A stretch of 5,734 bases of DNA from Rhodothermales bacterium (GTDB lineage: Bacteria > Bacteroidota > Rhodothermia > Rhodothermales > UBA10348): the NCBI GenBank assembly GCA_030833605.1, contig JAURGV010000159.1, positions 1 through 5,734 of the forward strand, written 5' to 3'. The stretch's first letter is position 1. The number at the start of each line of letters is the position of its first letter. Positions 1 through 5,734 of this stretch are shown in pieces. A model generated the notes under the pieces. The model worked only from the letters and a program-made list of their open reading frames with translations. It was not told the DNA's origin and ran no database searches. The position numbers and the translations under genes were made by a program.

Positions 1-1418
1 TTCGGGGTGTTGGAAATCCCGGCCTCCCGATTGATCCAACCAGAAGACCCGCTGCTGGTACCCGAGAAATAGATGCCGAAGGGATGTATGTGCTGCCGGG
101 ATTTATTGACATGCATGGGCATCCGCACACCATAGATTCAGGGCAGGGTGTACCGTTAGAATATGTATTAAAACTGTGGTTGGCGCACGGAATAACAACC
201 ACCAGAGTTGTCGGGGCAAAAGGAGTCGACTGGATTCTAGAGCTACAAAAACTGAGCGCTGAGAACAAAACGACTTCCCCTAGGATTTTTGCGTATCCAA
301 CGTTTGGTCAAGGATTTGGGCGCCCCATTCTTACACCAGAAGATGCTCGTGAGTGGGTACGCTGGGTCAAATCGAAAGGAGCGGATGGAGTAAAGTTGTT
401 TGGAGCTGCACCGGAAATCATGACAGCGGCATTGGATGAGATTAAAAAACAGGGTCTGCGCGCTACCGAACACCACGCGCAACTTGACGTGACCCGAATG
501 AATGTGCTTAAAACGGCTAGCTTGGGCCTTACTTCCATGGAGCACTGGTACGGACTACCCGAAGCTCTTTTTGAGGATAAAGTGATTCAACGGTATCCGC
601 TGGACTATAATTATGCGAACGAAGCCGATCGTTTTGCCGAAGCGGGGCGCTTGTGGAAACAAGCGGCCAAACCGTTTTCCCCTCACTGGAATGCGGTCAT
701 GGATTCGCTATTGGCAATGGATTTTACGATTGATCCAACTTTTATCGCCTATCTGGCTAGTCGGGATTTGATGCGGCAAAGCAGAAACGATTGGCATGCC
801 ATCTACACCATGCCGGCACTCTGGGATTATTACCGACCCAGTCGGGATGCGCACGGATCCTATTGGTTTTATTGGACCACCGAAAACGAAATGGAATGGA
901 AAGAGAATTTCAATTTGTGGTTCACGTTCGTTAATGAATACAAAAATCGAGGCGGTCGCGTAACCTTGGGTTCTGACTCGGGATACATCTATAACCTGTA
1001 TGGTTTCGGTTATATCCAGGAAATGGAAAACATGAGGGAAGCGGGATTTCATCCGTTGGAAGTCATTCGAAGCGCCACGATTATGGGGGCCGAGGCTCTC
1101 GGGGCAGATAAAGATCTCGGTACGATTCAGGTGGGGAAAAAAGCGGACTTGGTTATTCTACCCGAAAACCCACTTCAAAATCTCAAAGTTCTTTACGGGA
1201 CTGGATGGATTCGTTTGAACGATGACACCCGTGAAGTAGAGCGCATTGGCGGCATCAAATACACGATAAAAGACGGCGTAATATTCGATGCTCACGCTTT
1301 ATTGCAAGACGTTCGCAACATGGTGGAAACTCAAAAAGCAGAGCGAGGATTGCCGCCAGGGCCCATGCCTATGAAAATTGAAACGATCGACAACCTAACC
1401 CCAGCTCGCCAAAACTAA
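1..1418 (+). CDS. Metal-dependent amidohydrolase family protein (5' end off the window)
   Basis: The frame is open from the left edge (first full codon at 3) to TAA at 1416-1418, giving 471 visible residues. The ATG at 84 is not the start: codons before it encode the usual pre-barrel strand (GTREIDAEGMYVLPGFIDMHGH), so the N-terminus and any signal peptide are missing. Metal ligands of a binuclear amidohydrolase TIM barrel are visible. They are HGH after strand 1 (nt 114-122), Lys in DGVKLF (393-395, probably carboxylated), His in EHHAQ (474-476), His in MEHW (543-545) and Asp in LGSDSG (975-977). The C-terminal part, with LGTIQVGKKADLVIL, rebuilds the small beta domain typical of the family. 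A stretch at about 792-932 is very rich in Trp, Tyr and Phe and probably shapes the substrate pocket. The substrate cannot be deduced; imidazolonepropionase- or prolidase-like relatives are possible. It overlaps the next gene by one base. Family assignment is firm, function is open. Confidence 0.92.
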   Translation, partial: RGVGNPGLPIDPTRRPAAGTREIDAEGMYVLPGFIDMHGHPHTIDSGQGVPLEYVLKLWLAHGITTTRVVGAKGVDWILELQKLSAENKTTSPRIFAYPTFGQGFGRPILTPEDAREWVRWVKSKGADGVKLFGAAPEIMTAALDEIKKQGLRATEHHAQLDVTRMNVLKTASLGLTSMEHWYGLPEALFEDKVIQRYPLDYNYANEADRFAEAGRLWKQAAKPFSPHWNAVMDSLLAMDFTIDPTFIAYLASRDLMRQSRNDWHAIYTMPALWDYYRPSRDAHGSYWFYWTTENEMEWKENFNLWFTFVNEYKNRGGRVTLGSDSGYIYNLYGFGYIQEMENMREAGFHPLEVIRSATIMGAEALGADKDLGTIQVGKKADLVILPENPLQNLKVLYGTGWIRLNDDTREVERIGGIKYTIKDGVIFDAHALLQDVRNMVETQKAERGLPPGPMPMKIETIDNLTPARQN

Positions 1419-1420
1419 TG
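1416..1420 (+). promoter_or_regulatory. TAATG stop/start overlap (probable translational coupling)
   Basis: The amidohydrolase TAA (1416-1418) shares its last A with the GH95 ATG (1418-1420). No Shine-Dalgarno-like sequence precedes this ATG, so re-initiation by ribosomes finishing the upstream gene is the simplest reading. The ATG opens directly into a good signal peptide, which supports it as the true start. Confidence 0.75.
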
Positions 1421-3868
1421 AAATCAGTTTATTCCTTATTACTTATAGCTGTCTTCGTACTGGTTCCTGCTAACGCTCAAACCGGTACCACGAATAGCCA
1501 TGAGAGTGCGTTTTCTGGTCTTCAACTTCATTTTGATGCGCCAGCTGCCGAATGGAACCACACCCTACCTGTCGGCAATGGTCGATTGGGCGCGATGATA
1601 TTTGGGGGGACGACGGAAGAACGCATTCAGTTTAACGAAGAAACGTTGTGGTCTGGTGGTCCCTACGATCCCGTTGTTGAAGGGGCCCATGAAGGTCTTC
1701 CCGAAATACGAAGGCTCATGTTTGCCGGAGAGTTCAACAAGGCCCACGACGTTTTTGGTCGAACCATGATGGGTAAGCCCTACGAGATGATGAAATACCA
1801 GCCGATGGGCAATATTTTATTCAAATTCGAAGGGTTAGGTGAGATTGCAGACTATCGCCGGGAATTGGATTTGGATCGTGCTGTTGCGACAACTTCATTT
1901 TCCTCGAACGGTGTGCAGTACAAAAGGGAAGTTTTCGTAAGTGCTGTCGACCAAGTAATGGTCATTCGGATTTCTGCTGACAAACCTGGGCAAATTACGT
2001 TTTCGGCCAATATGCACGGCGTACGCAATCCCGCGCATTCGAATTACGGGACCGACTATTTTCAAATGGATGGGCTTGAACCCAACGGTTTACGGATTAC
2101 GGGAAAAAACTCGGATTATTTAGGCATTAAGGGTCAGCTTACGTACGAAGCGCGCCTTAACGCTACGTCAAAGGGTGGTAAGATATTTGTCGACTACCGA
2201 ACCTTACATGCGGAAAAAGCCGACGAAGTTACCATCTACTTAGCAGCGGCCACCAACTTTGTAAACTACAAAGACGTATCTGGCAACCCTGAAAAGCGTG
2301 TCGCGGAAACGTTTAGCAACATGTCGGAACGGACCTATGATCAGATTCTAACGGATCATTTGGCTGAACATCGCAGCTGGTTTAGACGTGTTTCCTTCAA
2401 TCTGGCTAGTGATCCATCGGTTACTGCCATGTCGCTCGACAAACGGTTGGAGCGCTTTAAAACAGAACCAGACCCTAATCTGGGCGCTCTGTACTACCAA
2501 TTTGGTCGCTATTTATTGATTGCGAGTTCCAGACCAGGAACGCAGCCGGCCAACCTTCAAGGTATTTGGAACGATAGCCCAAATCCGTCCTGGGATAGTA
2601 AATACACGGTAAACATCAACTTACCGATGAACTATTGGCCCGCCGATTCAGGGAATCTTTCCGAGTTGATTGAGCCATTAGAAACGTTCACGGAAGAAAT
2701 CGCAGTGACCGGTGCACGAACCGCTAAAGAACACTGGAATGCACGTGGCTGGGTATTGCACCAAAATACAGATTTATGGCGACCAGCAACCCCGATGGAC
2801 GGTCCTTCTTGGGGTGCTTGGCCAGTTGGTGGGGCGTGGATAATGACCAATTTATTCGACCATTACAGGTTCAGTGAGAGTAAAGAGGAGTTACAAGCCA
2901 TTTATCCGCTACTAAAGGGCCAGACAGAATTTCTAATGGACATTCTCGTTGAACATCCAGACAATGGATGGATGGTTACGGCGCCTTCAAACTCACCGGA
3001 GAACTTTCCTGCTTACCCGGGAAATGAGCGGTTCTTTGATGAGGTGAGTGGAATCTATTTGAAAGCCCGAAACATAGCCATCGGTCCAACGATGGATATG
3101 CAGATTATCCGGGAAGTATTTGGCATGTTTACGGAGGCTTCCGCAACACTTGGAGTCGATGCGCAAATGGCCAAAGAAGTTGACGATGTTCGTAAACGAT
3201 TGGCGCCCAATCAGATAGGGAAACATGGCCAATTAATGGAATGGATAGAAGATTTTGACGAAGTTGAGCCCCTCCATCGGCATTTGTCGCATCTTTGGGG
3301 ATTGTATCCGGGCAGTGAAATCACCCCTGAGGCAACGCCTGAACTCGCCAAAGCAGCAGAAATTTCCATTCGCAGACGAGGTACCGGCGGATGCGGTTGG
3401 TCGTACGGATGGAAGATGGGCTTGTGGGCTCGATTAAAATCATCCGCCGATGCGTTGCACGAGTTCCGAGCGCTACTCACGGAGTCCTCGCTGCCGAATA
3501 TGTTCTCGTTGTGCTCACGCACGTTACAAGTTGATGCTAACTTCGGTGGAGCCGCATCCATCGCTGAAATGTTGGTTCAGTCTCACCAAGGATTTATTGA
3601 CCTTCTGCCCGCTTTACCTGCGGAATGGAGCGCTGGAGCTGTTTCTGGACTAAAAGCTCGGGGTTCTGTTGAAGTAGATCTGACGTGGGCCGATGGTAAA
3701 TTGACCCAAACGACGCTTCGGCCGGCACTTTCAAGTCGTCTGAAAATTCGGGTAGATGGGGTAAAATCTATGACTCGGGACGGAAAGAAAGCCTCTTTTA
3801 AGAAGGTTGATACCCATTATATTGAATTCAATGCAGTTGCCGGCGCAACCTATGTGTTGAAGTTCTAA
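1418..3868 (+). CDS. Glycoside hydrolase family 95, secreted alpha-L-fucosidase / alpha-L-galactosidase
   Basis: 816 residues, full length for GH95, an inverting family that removes terminal alpha-L-fucose (often alpha-1,2-linked) or alpha-L-galactose. Residues 1-20 form a signal peptide (Lys-2, hydrophobic core, ANA before Gln-21), so it acts in the periplasm or outside. The N-terminal beta domain spans about 35-275 (LPVGNGRLGAMIFGG, FNEETLWSGGP). The (alpha/alpha)6 barrel spans about 330-725 and a C-terminal beta domain follows. Active-site motifs are intact: NIN in TVNINLPMNYWPAD (Asn-399, Asn-401), PSNSPEN (Glu-528, likely general acid), HRHLSHL (620-626) and VDANFGG (Asp-706). By spacing these match Asn421, Asn423, Glu566, His678 and Asp766 of Bifidobacterium AfcA; that mapping is from memory, not an alignment. 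Thr-397 sits where AfcA has His419, so L-galactosidase activity is possible. The only two cysteines are 659 and 699. The start overlaps the upstream stop, and M1 follows after 31 bp. Confidence 0.95.
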   Translation: MKSVYSLLLIAVFVLVPANAQTGTTNSHESAFSGLQLHFDAPAAEWNHTLPVGNGRLGAMIFGGTTEERIQFNEETLWSGGPYDPVVEGAHEGLPEIRRLMFAGEFNKAHDVFGRTMMGKPYEMMKYQPMGNILFKFEGLGEIADYRRELDLDRAVATTSFSSNGVQYKREVFVSAVDQVMVIRISADKPGQITFSANMHGVRNPAHSNYGTDYFQMDGLEPNGLRITGKNSDYLGIKGQLTYEARLNATSKGGKIFVDYRTLHAEKADEVTIYLAAATNFVNYKDVSGNPEKRVAETFSNMSERTYDQILTDHLAEHRSWFRRVSFNLASDPSVTAMSLDKRLERFKTEPDPNLGALYYQFGRYLLIASSRPGTQPANLQGIWNDSPNPSWDSKYTVNINLPMNYWPADSGNLSELIEPLETFTEEIAVTGARTAKEHWNARGWVLHQNTDLWRPATPMDGPSWGAWPVGGAWIMTNLFDHYRFSESKEELQAIYPLLKGQTEFLMDILVEHPDNGWMVTAPSNSPENFPAYPGNERFFDEVSGIYLKARNIAIGPTMDMQIIREVFGMFTEASATLGVDAQMAKEVDDVRKRLAPNQIGKHGQLMEWIEDFDEVEPLHRHLSHLWGLYPGSEITPEATPELAKAAEISIRRRGTGGCGWSYGWKMGLWARLKSSADALHEFRALLTESSLPNMFSLCSRTLQVDANFGGAASIAEMLVQSHQGFIDLLPALPAEWSAGAVSGLKARGSVEVDLTWADGKLTQTTLRPALSSRLKIRVDGVKSMTRDGKKASFKKVDTHYIEFNAVAGATYVLKF

Positions 3869-3899
3869 TTGCTCTCGGAAGACACTACCACCTCAAACC
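3869..3899 (+). other. Short spacer between GH95 and M1 genes, no clear ribosome binding site
   Basis: These 31 bases contain no hairpin or terminator and no promoter I can recognise, which supports co-transcription of the flanking genes. The only purine-rich stretch, GGAAGA at 3877-3882, ends 17 bases before the ATG at 3900, too far for a normal Shine-Dalgarno. The bases just before the start are A/C-rich. Weak or absent Shine-Dalgarno sequences are common in Bacteroidota-like genomes. Confidence 0.5.
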
Positions 3900-5642
3900 A
3901 TGTATTGTATGACAGCTATTTTCAGGCCCAGCCGTAATTATTTCGCTTCGGTGATCCTTTTTGCGGGATTTCTAATTCTGGGTCCCCAATATATTTTTGC
4001 TCAAAGTGGAGCCGCTGTTTTTTCAACAGCATATACTGACAATTACCCAAAAAACCCCGGAATTGACGTTGAAGGCTACGTTTTTGAGCTAGAGCTAAAC
4101 GACGAAAACAACATAGTAGAAGGAAAGACCACGGTCAACGCGCGGTTTCTTTCAGCCGGTCAAACCATGTTGCGTTTGGACTTGATTCAAAAATCGGAAG
4201 CGCTCGAAGGAAAAGGGATGACCGTTGAAGAAGTGGTATTTGACGGCGATAATGTGCAGTTCGAGCACCGCGATGATCAACTATTTATTACTCTGCCTCG
4301 CGAAGCCAAAGCCAATGAATTGATTAGCGTACAGGTTATCTATTCAGGGATTCCCAATTCCGGATTGAAGATCGATGCTAATAAGCATGGCGACCGTGCC
4401 TTTTTCAGTGACAACTGGTCGTCTAGGGTACGTAATTGGCTTCCAACTGTTGACCACCCGTCCGACAAAGCAAAGAGCGAATTCATTGTCACGGCTCCTG
4501 ATCGATATCAAGTGGTATCCAACGGGCTTTTGATGGAAGAAACAGGACTTGGAGATGGTAAACGGCTAACCCATTGGAAAAACTCGGTTCCGATTGCCAC
4601 GTGGTTATATATGTTGGGCGTTTCCGATTTCGCTGTTCAATACGTGGATGAATTTGATGGCAAGTCGATCCAAACCTGGGTAGCTCGTCAGGATCGAGAG
4701 GCTGGTTTTTATGACTTTGCCGAGCCAACCAAAAAGGTTCTTCAGTACTATACCGACTTGATTGGTCCGTATTCGTACGAAAAGCTGGCTAACATCGTGT
4801 CGAACGCGACCTCGGGAGGGATGGAAGCTGCATCTGCCATCGCGTATTCAGAAGCTTCTGTTTCGGGAAATAGAGATCGTCGCTGGCAAATTGTGATCAT
4901 CCATGAAATTGCTCACCAATGGTTTGGTAATGCCGTTACCGAAGCGGATTGGAACGATGTATGGCTTAGCGAAGGTTTTGCGACCTACTATACGTTGTTG
5001 TATCGGGAGCATGCCTGGGGCCACGACGACTTTATTGAAGGGATAAAAGATGCCAGAAATCGTGTAGTTAATTTCTACAAAGACGACTACGATTTTGCCG
5101 TTGTTCGAGACAATTTAGTGGACCTAAATAATGTTTCAGGGGCCATGATGTACCAGAAAGGGGCGTGGATCCTGCATATGGTTCGAGATAAAATTGGGGT
5201 AGACGATTATAATCGTGGCATTCGTTCCTATTACGAAGAGTACCAGGATCTCAACGCCAGCACATTGGACCTGATTCGTCACTTGGAAGAAGCGTCAGAC
5301 ACGAAGTTGGAAGGGTTTTTCCAACAGTGGTTACGCCAAGGTGGCATCCCGCACTTTGAAGTACGATGGGTTCAAGAAAATGGTCGGGTGACCTACGGCG
5401 TTCGTCAGACGCAAGAAAAATACCTTTTCGAAACCGAGGTAGACGTCCAGTTCCGCTTTGCAGACGGGTCCTTGAGTGAAATTAGTACGGTAAAACAGCC
5501 TATCGTTGATGGAGAGGCGTGGGCCGGTGTTTACGACGTAGCTCAAGACAAAGAAGTTGTGGAAATTATCGTTGATCCTAAAACCCGTTTACTGGGTACA
5601 TGGGATGTAGCGAAAGAAGCGTCGGACTGGCTCGTTCAGTAG
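3900..5642 (+). CDS. Secreted M1-family zinc metallopeptidase (aminopeptidase)
   Basis: 580 residues. M1 enzymes use one zinc to remove N-terminal residues from peptides. Zinc motif: HEIAHQ (His-335, Glu-336, His-339), then 18 residues and Glu-358 in WLSEGFATY. Tyr-418 in MMYQKGAWIL is the likely transition-state-stabilising Tyr. The exopeptidase motif is GGMEA (306-310) instead of GxMEN, keeping Glu-309 but losing Asn. A substrate-side block, NWLPTVDHPSDKAK (179-192), is typical of bacterial secreted M1 enzymes. Layout: signal peptide with hydrophobic core about 14-33 and likely cleavage after Ala-34; beta-saddle domain about 50-245; catalytic domain about 250-480; a small beta domain to the end. 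The long C-terminal helical domain of PepN-type enzymes (about 850-900 residues) is absent, as in shorter M1 relatives. The start is uncertain: ATG 3900 or in-frame ATG 3909, neither with a good ribosome binding site; the mature protein is the same. It is probably the last gene of the transcript. Confidence 0.95.
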   Translation: MYCMTAIFRPSRNYFASVILFAGFLILGPQYIFAQSGAAVFSTAYTDNYPKNPGIDVEGYVFELELNDENNIVEGKTTVNARFLSAGQTMLRLDLIQKSEALEGKGMTVEEVVFDGDNVQFEHRDDQLFITLPREAKANELISVQVIYSGIPNSGLKIDANKHGDRAFFSDNWSSRVRNWLPTVDHPSDKAKSEFIVTAPDRYQVVSNGLLMEETGLGDGKRLTHWKNSVPIATWLYMLGVSDFAVQYVDEFDGKSIQTWVARQDREAGFYDFAEPTKKVLQYYTDLIGPYSYEKLANIVSNATSGGMEAASAIAYSEASVSGNRDRRWQIVIIHEIAHQWFGNAVTEADWNDVWLSEGFATYYTLLYREHAWGHDDFIEGIKDARNRVVNFYKDDYDFAVVRDNLVDLNNVSGAMMYQKGAWILHMVRDKIGVDDYNRGIRSYYEEYQDLNASTLDLIRHLEEASDTKLEGFFQQWLRQGGIPHFEVRWVQENGRVTYGVRQTQEKYLFETEVDVQFRFADGSLSEISTVKQPIVDGEAWAGVYDVAQDKEVVEIIVDPKTRLLGTWDVAKEASDWLVQ

Positions 5643-5667
5643 CCTTTCCGTGTTGAGAATCTATTGG

Positions 5668-5704
5668 CGTGCTGGTGCGGCTGAAAGCCGCACCAGCACG
5701 TTTT
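5668..5704 (+). terminator. Rho-independent terminator after the M1 gene
   Basis: A perfect 14-bp inverted repeat (5668-5681 pairing with 5687-5700, arm CGTGCTGGTGCGGC) encloses the 5-base loop TGAAA. It is followed by TTTT at 5701-5704 and more T-rich sequence (AGTTT). It lies 25 bases after the M1 stop, the expected position for the end of this transcript. Only the plus-strand side has a T-run, so it looks one-directional. Confidence 0.9.
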
Positions 5705-5734
5705 AGTTTAGCGTAAGCCTGGTATGCGTAGGCA

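Noticed and set aside
84..86. ATG as the start of the amidohydrolase
   Set aside because: The frame is open to the left edge, and the codons before it encode conserved amidohydrolase sequence (REIDAEG) running straight into VLPGFIDMHGH. The gene begins outside the window.
3211..3561. Minus-strand open frame of 116 codons inside GH95, and similar shorter frames elsewhere
   Set aside because: These lie wholly inside well-supported genes with conserved catalytic motifs on the plus strand. Their translations look like no protein family I know and have odd composition, as expected of antisense shadows.
3255..3653. Two short plus-strand open frames (60 and 67 codons) inside GH95
   Set aside because: They are out of frame with the GH95 motifs HRHLSHL and VDANFGG that occupy the same bases, and have no ribosome binding site or recognisable product.
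3877..3882. GGAAGA as the Shine-Dalgarno of the M1 gene
   Set aside because: Its spacing of 17 bases to ATG 3900 is too long for normal function, and no alternative in-frame start lies closer.
5535..5734. Possible minus-strand gene entering from the right edge
   Set aside because: One minus-strand frame stays open through the hairpin region, but it has no recognisable protein features and runs through a perfect terminator stem and back into the M1 coding region. The other two frames stop within about 35 bases of the edge.
1..5734. Polysaccharide utilisation locus, defence system or mobile element
   Set aside because: No SusC/SusD, sensor, transposase, integrase, repeat array or toxin-antitoxin pair is present. 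Three intact or near-intact hydrolase genes alone do not support any of these labels.

Overview
The window carries three consecutive plus-strand genes, all apparently for exported or hydrolytic enzymes. They are tightly packed and end in a strong intrinsic terminator. Order: a 5'-truncated metal-dependent amidohydrolase (left edge to 1418), a glycoside hydrolase family 95 enzyme (1418-3868, alpha-L-fucosidase or alpha-L-galactosidase type), and an M1-family zinc metallopeptidase (3900-5642). A perfect 14-bp hairpin followed by a T-run (5668-5704) closes the block. The last 30 bases hold nothing I can identify.

The first two genes overlap by one base (TAATG), and the second and third are 31 bp apart with no terminator between them, so I infer one transcript. 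Its promoter and first gene or genes lie left of the window. GH95 and M1 both have N-terminal signal peptides with a likely cleavage before Gln. The amidohydrolase N-terminus is off the window, so its export cannot be judged. The mature proteins are almost free of cysteine. The products would act in the periplasm or outside the cell: GH95 trims terminal alpha-L-fucose or L-galactose from glycans, M1 removes N-terminal residues from peptides, and the amidohydrolase cleaves an unknown C-N or related bond. A role in scavenging glycopeptides or complex organic matter is inference.

Likely host: a heterotrophic Gram-negative bacterium of the Bacteroidota/Balneolota/Rhodothermota (FCB) type. The reasons are mid GC by eye, starts without clear Shine-Dalgarno sequences, signal peptides ending in Ala-Gln, and my recollection that these enzyme subfamilies are common there. 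This is a weak taxonomic call. No SusC/SusD pair, sensor or regulator is in view, so a polysaccharide utilisation locus cannot be asserted.

I see no CRISPR array, mobile element, RNA gene or evidently novel system. The points most worth a second look are the Thr at the GH95 specificity position, the altered exopeptidase motif (GGMEA) in the M1 enzyme, and a lone Cys pair next to the GH95 active site.
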